Positions 13,501 to 28,863 of a stretch of DNA of 64,000 bases are shown here, piece after piece. The notes beneath the pieces are model-generated. The model was not told the DNA's origin. It did not search any database and was given only the letters and a program-made list of their open reading frames with translations. This stretch comes from Zonotrichia leucophrys gambelii (lineage: Eukaryota > Chordata > Aves > Passeriformes > Passerellidae): contig NC_088170.1 of NCBI RefSeq assembly GCF_028769735.1, positions 46,358,585 through 46,422,584 of the forward strand, given 5' to 3'. How positions within the stretch are numbered: the stretch's first letter is position 1; each line of letters begins with the position of its first letter. The translations under genes were made by a program, and so were the position numbers.

Positions 13501-16500
13501 TTTAAGGGGGCCTAAAGCTTGATTTACTTCACAATTTTTATACCTGAAATGGGATTGCTTGTACAGTTGCATGCAGTGCTGCCACAAGTGTACATATTTC
13601 ACAATCAAAAACAATCTCTTTGTTTTCTAAGCCTGGTTGCATTGAAGTGAGTGCCCCTTTGTGAGAAATTACTAGCTGATTTTCTGCCACTTCATTCAAT
13701 TCTAAACAAGGCAATTATTTTTCCTGAAGAAGAAATAAAAGTTTATTTATGGTCTTTAGAGCAATGATATTCTCCCTAGTGGCATATTAAATGACAGCCT
13801 GAAAGATTTTAGCAGAGTCATTTTAAGATTTCATTCTTTGTGTATTTGTGAAAAAGATGCTCTTGAAACAGATCTCTGCATACATCTTTGAGTCTCTGAA
13901 AGTATAATATCTCTGAGGGTGCATAAAAAAGAATTCAGATTATTTAATATGAAAAAATGCCTGACAAAATCTTACATAACACAAACACAACACACAAATC
14001 CATTAAAGGATGAAATGGAACAAGTTAGATGCAAGTCAAAGCACTTGGATAAGTCACAGCTTATATGTATAATAAAATACAAATAGGTGGTGAAGTTTTA
14101 AACAAGATTAGGTTACTTAGAATGGGATCATTCCATATCATTCAGGGGTAGCAATTTTATGCAAGGTGAGCAAACATCAGTAATTTAAATTATTCTTTGG
14201 TTTTTTTTTTTTTTTAATTTACTTGTGCGGAGGTTCAAATTTTTCTTTTTTCTTATTATTGCTACATTAAAGGGATTAAATATTACAAGCTGGAAAACAC
14301 TGCTTACACAAAATAATTTTAAATATAGTTTTCAATGCAGAAATGAAGACTTTTTATTAGATATCAGGCTGGAAGCAGCTGTTAATAAATGGAGAGGCAA
14401 CGCAGAACAATATTCAGTCATTACTGGGACTGGATTAAGTTTCCCCATTTCTTGCTAAATCCTCTATTTGACATCACTCCTTTAGTGGAAAACAAGAGCC
14501 AGAACACTTTGCTCTATGGAATTAACCTGTCTTTCAGACATCTCTCCAGTCTCCTGGCTTTGAATCCTCTGCTTACAGAAGGAGCTCTCTAGGTTCATTC
14601 CAAGCCTTTAAGTTTTCTGCACATGACAGAAAATTTCAGTTTGAATAGAGGGTTAGCCTCCACAGTTTTTGGAAGTAAAGCTGTTTCTTACTGTGTTTGC
14701 CTAATCCCAAACACATTAAAAGTGTAAATGATAAATAAAAATGATAAAATGATTTGCCTTGGTCAGTGCTCATGTGGATGGTGCAATTAATAGAACTAAT
14801 AAAAAAAATGCAACCCAGATGAAACAAAGTTTTTGTTTCCAAAAGTGTTTATGCTGCTATTTGTAAGTACTTTATAACTCTGGGTCATAAAACAAAGCTG
14901 ACAGAAAACATGTGTCAAAAATGCCACTGGGAGATGAGAATTATTCCTTAATTGCAGAGTCAGTTGGGAAGATGGTTCAGCAGGCCCCACCAGACCTGGG
15001 TGATCTTCTTTTTTCTGTTATTTCCACAATTCATGCTACTCTTAGGCTCCTGTTAGGACATGTGTCTGGGGGTTTTTCCTCCACCTAAACTAAGATGACA
15101 GGGGCTGTTGGCTTGTGAGTGCAAAAGGAGCACATTCTTGGGCTTAGCTCCTCAGGGGTAATCCTGGATGCTGTGTGTTGTATTTGGCCTTTCAGACAAG
15201 GATAACATGACACTTGTTGAGTTCTTAGCAATGCAGGTCATCTCTTATTAGTCCAGATCTAAAAGACATATCTCAGTTAGAAGGGAAAATGTTCTCTCCT
15301 TCAAAGAGGTGCCTTTTGGGTAACTGCTATTAACATCCTCAGCTCCCACCAGAATGGATGTTGCACAAATGCTTAGAACTCTGCATTTTGAAGCACAGCA
15401 ATATGAGTAAAAAATACAGTCAGATCTGCAAGCCCTATTTATAAAGCCTAGAGCTTTATAAACACTGAGCTTGGTCCTTTGGCCTGGCTGACTGAATGGG
15501 CCATGAGGGACCAGCCCATGCTGGCAATGAACAAAACACACTGGTGTCTCCCAGGATCCCTAAACATCCCAAACACCAATTTTAATGTATTTGTCAAACC
15601 TTTGCCATTGTAGAAGTGTCAAATAAGATGACAAATATATATTTGATAATGACTTTGTCACCTCTTCTTCTAACTGCCACTTACCAGCCAATTAAAAATT
15701 GCTGCTCACCCCTTGATGAGCTGGTACATTTTTGTGTTCTGAATAGCTGATAAATATCTTGGGCATGAGAAGTGTTAGATCATTATGAATTCACATGTCA
15801 TTAATTGTAATGTACTGATGTAAGGAATTCATCTTATGTTCATGCAGCTGTCATGTGTACTGCCAGGGGTGTTATGTTCTAATTTAGTGCCAGTCAATGG
15901 GAACAATAAAGGTGTTACTCATCAAATCTTGAGCCTGCTGTATTTTTGTATCCTGCACCGCAACCAAACCACAGGGTAGATGTAAATTGCCTCACACTGT
16001 CACTGATATGCTATAATTTCTTGGCACCTTCAATGTATATGCATCATGAAGATAGACTGGTAGATTAGCTAGAAAAACTAATTAAATTTCATTTTTTTAA
16101 CAGAAACTGAGGTTGGCTTACACTTTCACCTAAGCTGAATCCATCTGCTTATTATAGAATTAAAGTGGCTCTAAGATGAATTGGTTTCATATCTTTAGTT
16201 TCTTCAAGCTTCTAATAGCTGCAAGTTCTGTTGTACTGCTAAGATACTCTGCCATCTTTTCAAATTGCAATACACACAAAGATTGCTGAACTATTTTTAA
16301 TAAATAGCTAAGCAAGAAAGATAATAATAAATAGAAGTATCTTACATGATTCTCAAAATTCCATCTTTTGGGCCCACCACAAAAGATGAGATTTGTGGCA
16401 TGCTCATAATACATTAAATTCAAACTGTTTAATATGCAGGGAAAGAAAAAGAAATTAATTTCAGGACCCAGGAAGTCCCTGAAATGTGCTGCCTCCATTC

Positions 16501-17932
16501 TAAACCTCTGGTTCTGCTATATCAGCATGTAGTGACTGATCATGAACAAAATAACTTTTCAAGGGCTGACAGTCCATATGTGACTTGTAAAATGAAGATG
16601 TGATGGTGCTCAAGAAATTAAGATTAATTACGAAAGTGACTAAATTCATGGATAATATAGAGTTATCAGGTAAATTTCAGCATGGCTTATGCCTATTATA
16701 GATATTTAAATTCTCTGTAAACCTAATGGATGTACTATTATGTAGTATTATCTATGAAAAATAAATCATATGTTGTCATGAACTGTAAATCTTGAAGAGA
16801 AACCAGCTATAGATCACTAGACAGAATTCTTCATTAAAAAAAATTTGGACATTTCTTGCATAGGGAAAAAAAGCATCCTGCATAGATTAGTTTTATTTGT
16901 AAATTGTGATGGAATAAACCTCTGAGGGAAAGACATTATCACATTTATGCTATTCTATGGCATTAAATATTTAAATGCAGTTTGGTATACATGGATACAG
17001 AGTATCCCCTCAGGCAACAGCCCCTAGCTTAGTCCAAAACAAAATACATTAGAAAATTAATACAAAAGTTTGGAAATTAATTCTTGAGAGCTCTCAGCTC
17101 AAAAAGGAGCAAAACCAAATTGTACAGTAAAGTTAGACAAGTGTTTAAAACCTACCTCAATGCATTGGTTAAAGCAGGGGCTCAGATGAAGACATAAATT
17201 GTGTAAACCCAACCAAAACTGGGAAGAATTTAAATCTCTACATCCATGGGAGCAATCAAATCAGCCAAAAAAAGCTTTTTATTTTTCCTAACATTGTTCA
17301 ACTGCTAAAGTGCCTGTAGAACCTCCTTGAGTACCTCTTTGCGCACTGCATGAACATTTCTGCTAGGCATCAATTTACAAACTGCCTGCCCTGGACTGGG
17401 CACCAGCCACTGGTGATGCCTTCTTCCCCAGGAACCCCTTTCCAGGTATATCCAGGGCTAACTCAGACCAGGAACTGTGAAATAGCAAAATGCACAGGAG
17501 GCAAAAAGCAGGCTGAGAATAATGGTCTGGGCTCTACTTCTGATAGACCTTGCCAGAGCTATGAGCTGAAGAGCTGGGTTTTGTTTCCATGTTAGCCTGT
17601 AGCTGAAGTTGGAAGGAAATAACCTCCAAATCTGTTCACAGATTACTGCACAACCAGGCTGCTGGCTAACACCCACAGTGAGAGCTCTTGAAATTGTGCT
17701 ACTATGCAGCTAAAAATGCAACTATCCTTGAGCCAAATTCAAGCAACCAAATAGAGATAGAACTCCATAACCTAGGAGTTGTTATGTTTTGCTCTGTGAG
17801 ATTGTGACCTTGTTGCAGTCATTGTTTGCCCATGTGGAAAAGAGTGACTCAAAATCAAATAGAAAGAAACCCTCCTAATTTCTCCTATTCGCCTTTATTG
17901 CTTGGTTTTGGTTTGTCAGGGGGCAGGGGGTG

Positions 17933-17965
17933 TTTGGTTGGTTGGTTGGTTGGTTTTTTTTTTTT
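17933..17965 (+). repeat. (TTGG)n microsatellite followed by poly-T
   Basis: About five tandem TTGG units are followed directly by a run of about 12 T. It is a simple repeat with no coding significance. The short plus-strand open frame crossing it is an artefact. Confidence 0.9.
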
Positions 17966-20900
17966 AAATTATAATGCTAAGGCACTGAGAGATTTATGTG
18001 GAATTGCTGAGATCAGACTCCTATGTACATAGGAAGTTCTGAACATTCTCCAAATATAAATAATGGTATATCACATCAGACACAGACTCCTTTTCTGAGA
18101 GCATTTCTTTTCCTCCTGAGATAGCACAGAGAGTTTCTAATAGTGCAGTCTGAATGCAAAACAAAAGGCTAGTGCCCTCTGCCCAGTGGAGATGGGAAAA
18201 GGGCCATCCTAATTAATGGTGTTACTCATTTGCCTAAAAGCAGCTGGGAATTTAATTAGTTCTGTGACTTGTTAGTTTTGATGGATATCTGCCCTCTGCC
18301 ACGGAGCAGCTGTTATCTCACCTCCAGCTGCTTCTTGCAGATCTGCATTTCCCAAGCTTTTTGGAGCCAGTCTGTGCTGCTGCCTTGTGTGGCACCTCTG
18401 GCCAAGCACAGAGATCACCAGTGCTGGATGCTCTCCCTCCTTCCCTTGTAGCCTCCCTGCCTGCTGCAGATGTGGGCTGCTCCTTTGGTCTCCCCCAAAA
18501 TTGTTCTTCCTCCCAGCTCTTCCCCTGATATTTAATGTCATGATGGTAACACAGAAAACTGTGCCAACAAGCCCAGCAGAACTTAGAACTGGGTCAATCC
18601 TGGTTTTTGTTATCTCGGATGTGCCACCTCCTCATGGGTCAACAGCCCTAAATGTGCTGCTGCAGGAGTGGACACAGTAGATCTAAAGAGGTCAGTGTCA
18701 TCAGCTCAGGCAAAGAGGTGTTCCTTGTGAAAATAATGGGGGATAAACTAGGATATTTAAATATATATAGTTAAAAAAAAAATATTATGAGAAAGCAAAT
18801 TTTTCATCAATCTGAAACAGAAAATGTGTTTTATCTCACCAGCAGGAAATAAATAATGTTTCAACTGTGTAATTCAGTCCAAGGCAAAGTTTTAACATTT
18901 TTGCCTGTGTAATCTTTTTAAATGTATTTGGCTAAATTAAAAATAAACTATTTAAATAGTTCTATTTTTTATTTAAACATTTTTTGTATCTTTCTCTTTT
19001 GAATCTATTCAATCTAATAATTTTGGTACTCTTTAAGGCACGGTTTCCGAAAATAAATTACTCACAATAACAGTTTTGCCCAAGTCTGTCACTAACCATT
19101 GTACTTCCTTCTTTTTCCTTTAGTGGACTTGTAAAACAGACAAGGTTTCTTGGAAAAGAATTAATACCCTGCTAAACTGAGCCATTGCTTTAAGTTTGTA
19201 TTAACAATGTCTTTATAAGAAAGGGGTGGAAATATAACAAGAAGACTGTAATAATATTTATATTTATGTAAATTTTAAAAATCTCCAAGATATTTAATCC
19301 ACTATTCAACCAGTTTGTGCTTTCTGATCTAGCATTGGATATTGTATTTGTTATATTATTATATTAGGTTTCATTATGATTAGCATTAAATTTGGAGTTA
19401 ATTTGGCTACATGCTCAATATTTTTGTACAATCCTTTTGGGCATAGCAAAAATTGCTTAAGAATAAAAAAGAATTTTTTCTTAGGACTATTTTTAATATG
19501 AACAGACTTTTCTTTCTTGGATTTTTTAAATGATTCTAAACTTGCCCTTGTCATCCACAAAAAAGAGTTAAAAAAACATTTTTAGATGTTTTACTGGATG
19601 GACTCCTTTGTGCCTGTGCTCACAAAGTCATTTTTCACAGATTATACCAGACCACATACTAATAACATATGCATACTCACTACCAGCTTGTCTGGAACAA
19701 ATGATAATTTTGACACTCTCTAATGCATCACTTTCACTGTGTTTAAGGATTTATTATCCTGGAAATAGACACAGGCACTGTAGGATGATCAGATTTTAGA
19801 GACTTTCAGTAATTTTCTGAAATCTCTTACTTAATCAGCATTTCTGTTCTTTAGCAGTTAAAGTGATCCTCAAAGATAAATATACAGAATAGCCAATCAG
19901 TTATATCTGGCCTTTTTGCTTCACATTTTTGCTGAATCTCTTTTTGGGCAATCTCTTTGTAAGCTTGAGTACATTTCCACATCTCACCTTCATAAATGTA
20001 GAAATTCCTGAAAATCCAAAAGCTGATAGCATAGCCATCTCTAATCCAAAAATAAATTTTTTGGGAGTAATGAAATACTGACTTCAAGTGGCAAAGGTCC
20101 TGCTATTCATTAGTTTAAACACTTCACATTTAGCCTCAGCAAAACTTAATGGTTCTTTAACTAAACTAATTGCTACTCAATTTCTTCAAAGTTTTAGTAA
20201 GTTTCATACTGGTGAAATCTTACAGGTGTTTTAAACTCAGTCAGCAGAAACAAAATGTTAATGTTTCCCTGTATTTTTGGTGCTTTATTAAAAATGTACA
20301 ATTTATGTGGTTTCAGGCTGCATCAAACCTCTCTGAAAGAGGTAGGTTGGCATATTTTCAGACAGTACAAGGTTCCTCAGTGCTTTTGGACAAATGTCTG
20401 TGTGCAGGTGCTGTTTGAGCAGGAGAACAGCACAGTTAAAGGGGCCAGGAAAGGCCAGCAGAATTGCAGGGCTGTGTCACAGAGAGTGGCAGAACACACA
20501 GAGCTGCTGCTCCTCTCCAGCTGCAGCAATGTACCCACATCAAACTTTTTCAGTGTCTCAGTCTCCTCTTTGGTTAACTGGTTTTAGTTATTGAGCCCAG
20601 GATTATGCCACGATGATCTGTTACAAAACACCACAAAACTCAGTACAGTTTGACCAAGAATTTGCGTATGACTCACAGGGAAATAATCTAGAGGGAGGGC
20701 TCTCAGCTTAATAGTCATTGAATACATTTATATGAAGACAGAAACTGTCTTGTTTTGTCTGATTACCTTGAAACTCAAGAACATAAAAAATATATTTTTC
20801 ACTCATAATTCCATGAAATTCTATTGGAGGTATCAGAATGATAATTTTTCTTCTTCCTTCCCTCTGCCCCCAAATTTGTAAACACTGAAATAACCATCAG

Positions 20901-23900
20901 AACCCAAACTGTAACTTTTTACCTGCCTGAAATGAACTAATGTTTTTTTCTTCTTATAACTTTCAAAAACAAGTTTCACCAAGTAAAAAGAGTTCTGGAT
21001 ACTGAAAATACAGCTCTTGGTCTAAAATTTCTTCTCAGGCAAAATGTCAAACACAGTCGAGTATTGGAAATCTGTCATTAAGTCTCACAGATTGCAAAAG
21101 CCTCTGAGTAGGCTTAATGTTTTTCACACAAACAGTTACAGAGCAGTTAAGTTTGCAAGTGTAAGAATCTTCTAAATGGATGCTATGGCACCAGCAAGAG
21201 GTAAAACATAAAAAACTCTTGTGAGACTTGGCATAAGACTGTGAAACAAAGTATGATGTAATGATTTCAAACCTAAAAACCTGAAATGCAATCCTTTGAA
21301 AGCTTTCCAGAATTATTTAAGGTCTTTGAGATCTCTTTCCCTGCTCTCAGTTCCCCCTCTCTATTCTGGTACTCGGTCCTGATCTCAAATGCAAGCAGCA
21401 ATAAAAGGAAAGCAACTTTTTGCTTATACAGAGAATGAGAAAAATTATAGTGGCATTTTTACTTGTTCCATTTTAGGAGAAACTCTTGGGACAACTTTGA
21501 CACTGTCCACATGTCAATGCAAAATGACAGCAAGGAATTGGTAAATTCTATAGGCTTAAATAAAAATTGAAGTACTTCCATGTTTAAATTTCTTTAGGCC
21601 TTTCATGGCTACCTCCACTGTGTTAAACCAGCTCAGAAATTTTATGTACCAAAATTTTCCATTCATTCCATTTTCTGGACTAAAAATATCTCAAATACAA
21701 AGGTCTAACACTTTTTTAATTTGTAAAATAGAAATATTAATGGAATTTTTTGAGTCAAATTCCTTCCACATCTCATGTAAATATGTATTATTAAAAAGTA
21801 GCCATATCACTAACAATCAGATAACAAAGTGAATATTCTGCTTAAAATAAAAGCTAGACCTTTCAAAACACTGAAATATGAAAACAGAATTCAGAAAATG
21901 CAAAGCAGAAGAAAACTAGGTCCCAAAACACTTCACATTTTTCAGAATGAGTTTCTATGTCCATGTGTGTGCACATATACGTTCATAATTTTTTGTCATG
22001 CATCCCATACTTCTAATTAAAAAACCACTAGCAAACCCACAGAAATTGTTATTCTGAGTAAGCATTAACATGGTTATCCTTTTTCATTTCTATGTTCCTG
22101 TCACTGCTGCTTCATGTGTATGTCCATCATAAGCTCACCTGCAATATTTGACTCTACCGATTTAAAATTGTTTTATAAGAATAATTTTATATTTTTTTAT
22201 AAGAACAAATATGCATAACAAAAATCATTAGACATATCTATTCTGAGAATTCATAAGTTACGACAAAGGCAGAGAGAGCTAAGGGTATCTTTCATACTTT
22301 GATATCAACACATTTTTTACATGAATAGAGGTTTGTGAGTAATCTTGAGGCTTCCCACATTTGCAAAGTTTCACTCACTGAAACGTGGAATGCTTTGCAA
22401 TTTCAAATACAAAGTCCCACCTCACTTCCAGTTTAACAAACTTTATCTAAGCATATAGAATGATTGTTGTTGGATGTGCCATAATGTTGGGGTACATTAT
22501 TTTCAGGTGAACATTTTGTTCTTTTCCACTAACAGCAGCAGATTTCACTCTAAAGAACTGCCTTTTGTGAATATATATTGCTTCCAGGAGTAAGAAAACA
22601 TGTGCTATATAACAGCCTAGTGTAACATAGTGCTTTATATTAATAAAGACCCCTCACATCCTACTGAAAAAACATGGCATTCATTTAACCATGTATGCTA
22701 ACACTTAATGTGTACTAATGCTGAAATTGTAATGAGAAATTAATTTCTTTCCATACAATTTCACACAAATTTCTTTTGCGGCAGAGTGGCAGTTTTAAAA
22801 GTGAAGTAAAATGCTAAATATTGCAAAAATAACCACCTTCTAAAAGAAACAACAGAGAACATGGTTGCCCCCACTATGCAAAATCCTCAGTGCAACGACA
22901 GCAATTGCACTTTGGGTTTCCCTCACTTTCATTTGGAACACCCCTACACTGTGACTTTTTTACAATTTTCATTCTTTGTCTACACACAGTTTCTACAAGA
23001 GTTCAAAAATGTTTCTTCTAGACAACATCTACCTGCAAAAGGATACAAATAATGATCAGCAACTTGTTCAAAATCACCATTCTAAGAAGCTGGAGGAATT
23101 TGGAAGAGTTATTTTTTTTTCCCTACACAAGTGAGTTAGCCTTAAGTAAATCAGACAGAGACAGTTAGGTATCAGAAAGAGCATAAAAGCCCATCGGAAA
23201 GGAACAATAAATTAATGTCTAAAATTTTGAATACTTAGCTTATATTAAAGCTGTAAGAGCGTGTGAGAAGAACTCTCACTTTTTCATTTATTTTCTCTCC
23301 TCTCAAATCCTAACAGAGATGACTCCATCTATGGCTACAAATATACATGGCATGCCTATTCCTTTAGTTATATTGGGACAGGAATCTTCCTCTAATAAGT
23401 ATGGTGGATCAAAGAGTGTATGTCTCCAGAATTACCTATTTTCTAACTCATTATGTGATGTTTCCTATTGGATGCATATGTACTGACTTTTTGTTACCCA
23501 TTTAAGGTAACAAATGAAATGAAAGGTGAATATTGACAGTGATCCCACCAAGTATCACCTTATGATTCTATATCAGCTTTAAATTTTTGTTTGCAGCAAT
23601 CACATCTGAGCTTTAGAAAGGCATATGGATTTGACAGGATCATTCTGACTGTAAGACATAAGCCAGTTCTGTTTATGGAAATTTAAAAAAACACCTTACC
23701 CACTGCAGTCTGAGTTCTATTTTATTTACCATATCAAAAGACTAAAAGAAGAATGTCAATCTTGACACTGAAATGTGTGCTTTGCTTAACATAAAGAATG
23801 TCTTTCCTGCAAAGATAGAAAGCAATTCATAATCAAACTTCAGGAAACTAGCTAATGTGCTAAACTGGGTTTTCATGGAGCTTTAATTTCCAAAGCAACT

Positions 23901-26900
23901 AAATGCAGAAAAAAAATCTTTCACTGAAATAACACGTGCAGGAAAGAATGTATTTGTTAATTCCTTTATATATCATGTATTCTGATACTTGATACTAAGA
24001 GCACTACTGAGAGTTATCAAACACTTCTGAAAAGTTTAGATTTAGATATGGCATTTATATTCAAGTTGCATGAGACATGTACTGAATTCAATGAAATGTT
24101 TGACAATCAGCATTCATCAGTATCTGACAGTAAAATTTGTACTATATGAGACTTTAATGTAGCCTTAGTTCATACAGAATGAATACTGACTGCACTGTAA
24201 TAGTTAGCTAGGAAAAGAAGATCATAACACAATAGTGTCAAAAATAGAGATGTTAAACCACTGTAACTATTGCAATTATGGAAGTAACACTGGCAAAAGA
24301 AATGCTATAATATACTCAGAAAACATTAGATTGGCACATAGGCTATTTTTATTTTCTTAAATTTCTAAAAACATGTTCTTGTGTCAACACTGTCTGGTAG
24401 CTTTTTCTCCTGGAAGAGGGTCATCTCTCTCCTTATTTTTGTGAGATATTTATACAAAGCAGCAATTTTCTCTCTTAGCTTTCATTTTATACTTATTTGC
24501 TGCTTAAAACCAGAATTAAGGTATTATTTGGTAGATGGTAACAGCATCAGCTAAAAATGCACTGGTCACTGAAAGTTTCATTTCCTTTTCATTTGTGACT
24601 TGATAGATTTATCATACATGTACTATTTCTTGACCTAAGCAATAAACAACTGAAAGGAAGGAATCTTAAATTGGCCAGACTCTGGAAAAAATATATAGGC
24701 ATTTTACTGTAATTGACTGTGCTACTGAGATTAGAATTGTTGGAACCAGAATTTAAGCCTTCATTTATCAGACAAAAAGCTAGTGAGATGGAAAGGAACT
24801 AAGTAATTACCTCAGCAATTCATCTGTCAAACCTTTCACAATTCTTCAACAAGGGTTTACTGAATGGAGACTCCAACGCACAGCAAAGACCATGAAGAAG
24901 TGATGCTCATTTTGGTGGGCCTGCATTTAACAGGACTGTGCTTTTTAAACTGTCATTCCGTATTTAGGTTTCCCCTTTAGCCTATATTGTCCCCAAGCAC
25001 CTAATCAAAACAGACACCGCATGAATTAGAAATCACTCTAAAACCACTGAGATTATCACCAGCAATCAATGCTGCAGTGGCATAACAGCTTAGCAGACTT
25101 CTGACCTGCATTTATTTTAAGCAATTCAAAACTATAACTGAGAAGTAAAAATCAAAGGAAAGTAGGGTAAAAGACACAGGAACATCTTAAAAATAATTCT
25201 TCAAAGGAGTCTCAAATTTAACTTAGATATTTTTAAAATATTTAATATTTAATTAGATGGAATCAGAATCCACACTAATCACAAATTTACCTCTAACCTA
25301 CAAAGGCTACTTGAGTAGATATTGAAAAGTTCATTTTGCAGATTGCTAAAAGATTGCTAAAGATTTGGTGAGAAACTCAGTCCTTCAAACGAGATGTCAG
25401 ATGATATCAAAGCACCCAAGTCTCAAATTGTGACCTATAAATCCAATTATTTGAATATTACCATAAAACTATTACAATTACAGCAGGTAAACTGATATAC
25501 TGTATGCACTGGACTTTTGAACCTATCTTCATCTTGTGAGTTGAAGTGCTATAAAAAATTATTCTTGGAGATACTATAATTTATAGAAACATTTATATGT
25601 GAAATTACCTTGCACAAATGATTTGTTGTTCTCTTGAATTAATATCAGGCAGGTTAGAAAATTTGCTGGCAACTAAATGAAGATATTAGTGGCTTTGAAA
25701 CTAGAAGTTTTAAAATTACAGTGACTCAGGGAAGTCACAGTACAGATTTGGCCAGAACTGAGTTTTGACAGTCAGCTATTAAAATCTAAGTCACCGTCCG
25801 AAGTACTGGACGCTCCCTATGTCCCATTAGGATACAATGCCTCAGCAGTTGGCCATTACTTACTGTCAACCAACCTTTCAAGTATGGAAAATAAAACTGA
25901 TTTTTAGTATCCATCTTTACAATGGCACCTGAAAAATTCAGGGCTTTTTGATTTTTTTTTTTTTTTAATATAAAACAATGAAAGTGATAGATGTAAGGCT
26001 CCCAGCAGATGGTCTGGATCATGGCTACACAGCCTAAGATCAGAAAAGCATTTATGGTCCAGTACTTTCCAACATTTTTATCTTAACATTTTACAGAGGT
26101 CAGACTCTGGGGAAACCAATTTGTCTGTCTTGGAAGTCTCAGACAGATTGCCTTTTGAAAATCAATCTTATCCTTTACCTCTTTTGCTTATTCCTGTACC
26201 ATATGCTGTCACGCTTCTCTACACAACCATGCAAGCAAGGAAGGGCTGTGGCCTGAGTCTATGTTTTGGAGCTGAGAAAGATAGACAGAATGACCTGCCT
26301 GCAGAACAGAGTGCCAAAAAGGGAATTATGGTCAGACTGAAACAAAGTAACAATGTCTGTGGGTTTTCTCCCCTTTCTCTAATTTTTCAGGCACATACTA
26401 CAGAGAGCTTTCTCTGTGGTGTCAGAGAGGTAGCCTGGCTGCAGGAATAGCAGAGGAACATTATTAAATGTTTATAATTTTGGAGAGAAAGTAGTGATGC
26501 ATGAATACAGAATAGCACACTTGTAGTACTATGCTACTCTATTTCTGACCGGCAGAAGACAGCTAAAAACATTTAAGTTGTGTATTTAAAAAATTTTGTC
26601 TATTAAATCATAGGCATTGTAAGTCAAAAGGCATGAAATGTAGATAATTTTTTCTGCACAAAGCACTGAATCATAAATAGGAGCGAAATTACTTTACTGG
26701 ACTTTGAATGACTTTCTAACAGTAACTCAAGATAAAATTTTATTCAGTTCATATTTGTAATAGATATTTCTTAATTTTGTTTTGACCATAAAACAGTTGT
26801 GTTATAGTTGTAAAGAATATTTGTTATTTTTATGACAGAAAAGGTTATAAAATTTTCATCAAGACTCAAAGATTAATTGTATTATGGCAATCCATTTTTG

Positions 26901-28863
26901 TTTGCCCTGAAACTACATTGGCAAAGCTGGTACATGACTGTTAAGAATTTCTACATCTAATAACCAGGAAAAATACATAATCCACTTTTCCAGACTTGAA
27001 TTCATGATTTCTTTAAATATAATATTCGTTTTTGCAGTTCCATGTAACATGTCAGGAGTATACTCATATTTTGGCGGTAAAACCAAGTTATTTCTGTGCA
27101 TGGTAAATGTGTAAAAAAATACATCTTTCCTTTCATTGTAAGAAATCACTGACCTGTTGTATTACTGGTCTCTATAAGGTAAATCAAATCCTTCCACTGT
27201 TCAATTTCAAACGAAAAAAGTAAGATGTGTTATGCTGAGGTAATTCCTGAAATACGCAGTGTTTACCAAGTGATTTGGAGTCAGACCTGTGTACACAAGA
27301 GACAGATCTTTCTTTAGCTGCAGGAATATGCAGCTCAGCCTGAGACTCCCATGCTGCAGAACACACACAGCTCTCCAGGACGCTTCTCCTCCACATCTCC
27401 CTGCTCTGTCTGTGCCTGTCTCACAACTCCCACCTCAGACTGACAGAACAGAACTCACCTGCCCTGCCTTCACCAGGTGTTTTATCTGGGGATGTGATGT
27501 AGGCCATGCAGGTTTCCACAGCTGAGCTGTAAGCACATCCTTCCACATTAGCAATAATTTAGTTACTTTAGCAGTTTCTCTTTTGAATAAAGGATTTTTT
27601 TCCAATAGCCTTATAATTCCTGGTTCTAGTGAGCCCATGCCTGAGAGCTCACCACATACTCCCCAAGGAAGCTCTTCTGTAGGAGTAGATATTTGTTTCT
27701 TTTCTGTTGATTAGTGAGATTTTTCTAATATTTTCCTACCAATATGGCTAAGATCTGATCAAGTCATCATAACAAGCAAAACTCTAATTTAAGAGCATTA
27801 TTCTCAATTTACCTGGTCCAGAAAAGCTCTTGAAATACGGAGGTAAAACAAATTGCTAAGAGTAATTTTCCATCTTGGAAAATACAAGAGGGTTCTGCTA
27901 TACTCAAGGATTGACATTCTTTCTGTCAGGTCGTTTGGAGGGGAAAAAAAGTAATTGAGAAAAGCATTTACATACTCTACATTATATAAGGTACTTTTAT
28001 CAAGAGGATTTTCTTTAAAAGTGGAAAAGATTAATCCTCAAGGAAATTTTAATTCTGTTACAAAGAAAAGATTTTATTTAATTCTTAATTTTGGAGATAA
28101 TGATAGCAGTAATTAAGGTAATACTTCCATGCAATTTATTTCCAAGTAAAATTATGATGTTTACTCTCCAAGCCAATTTTTCTTTTGAGACAAAATGGTT
28201 TTGAGTGTTGTTTTTCCTACAGAACAACAACTTAATTTGAGTTGGATTTAATAAAAGACCTGGGCACTTGGACCTTCCAACATGTAAAGGGGCTGCAAAT
28301 AAAAATATTTTCTGTAAAGAATGCAACAAATCCTGATGCTGTTGAGTTCAGGGTCCCAGCTCATGCATACTCTGGTGGCATTCACAGACAAGATATTTCC
28401 CACCAACAGGGCTCACCACATGAGCTATTTTCCAAGAATTCAAATGAGAATACAGTGGAAGGACAAGGCCTTGGGATCTTCTGCCCAGCTACTATGAATA
28501 TTACTGTAATAAGGACCCTAAAGGACACCTACAATCAAAATATTGCTCCAAATCCAACTGCTCTGAAAATAATTTTATTCTGGTTCAGCTGACTATCAAC
28601 AAAGGCTATGAGGCTTTACTTTTCTTTCAAGGATTTTATTAGGCACTTAATTCCTTTACCTGACACTCCCTATCTGCTACTGGGGTGCTGGAGGAGAGAT
28701 GGGCTTCAGCTCTGGGGAAGTCAGGGAAAAATGGCACTGGGTGCTTCCCTCAGCCACCTTTTACTTTCAAGGAGAGTTTTCAAGCAGAATATAGCCAATT
28801 AAAGAGTGCAGTGCAATTTTTTATTGGCTGATACAAACAATATATCTAGGATTAATGAGTTAC
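17966..28863. other. AT-rich noncoding stretch
   Basis: I see nothing definite here apart from one weak exon candidate at 23317-23417. A somewhat more GC-rich patch at about 18280-18540 has open frames on both strands but no splice-consistent structure, and another at about 27300-27480 is similar. A 14-nt T tract lies near 25953-25966. There are no recognisable tRNAs, other RNAs or intact transposons. The stretch is probably intronic or intergenic. Confidence 0.5.
23317..23417 (+). CDS. candidate internal exon (unrecognised)
   Basis: A long pyrimidine-rich acceptor (TTTTCTCTCCTCTCAAATCC then TAACAG) precedes 23317, and a GTATGT donor follows at 23418. The open frame reads MTPSMATNIHGMPIPLVILG then QESSSNKYGGSKS. 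It would accept a phase-1 exon and ends in phase 0. A second frame is also open for 25 codons, which weakens the case. There is no recognised homology. Confidence 0.2.

Larger units (their letters stand above)
8263..17932. other. AT-rich noncoding stretch with two exon-like islands
   Basis: Apart from the weak exon candidates at 9331-9470 and 10474-10550, I see no gene, RNA gene or well-preserved repeat. The sequence has short T or A runs (for example near 12202-12211, 12619-12629 and 14203-14215) and several AATAAA hexamers without an associated coding region. A GT/GG-rich patch near 11990-12020 (tandem GTGGG units) is minor. It is consistent with intron or intergenic sequence of a songbird. 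Confidence 0.5.
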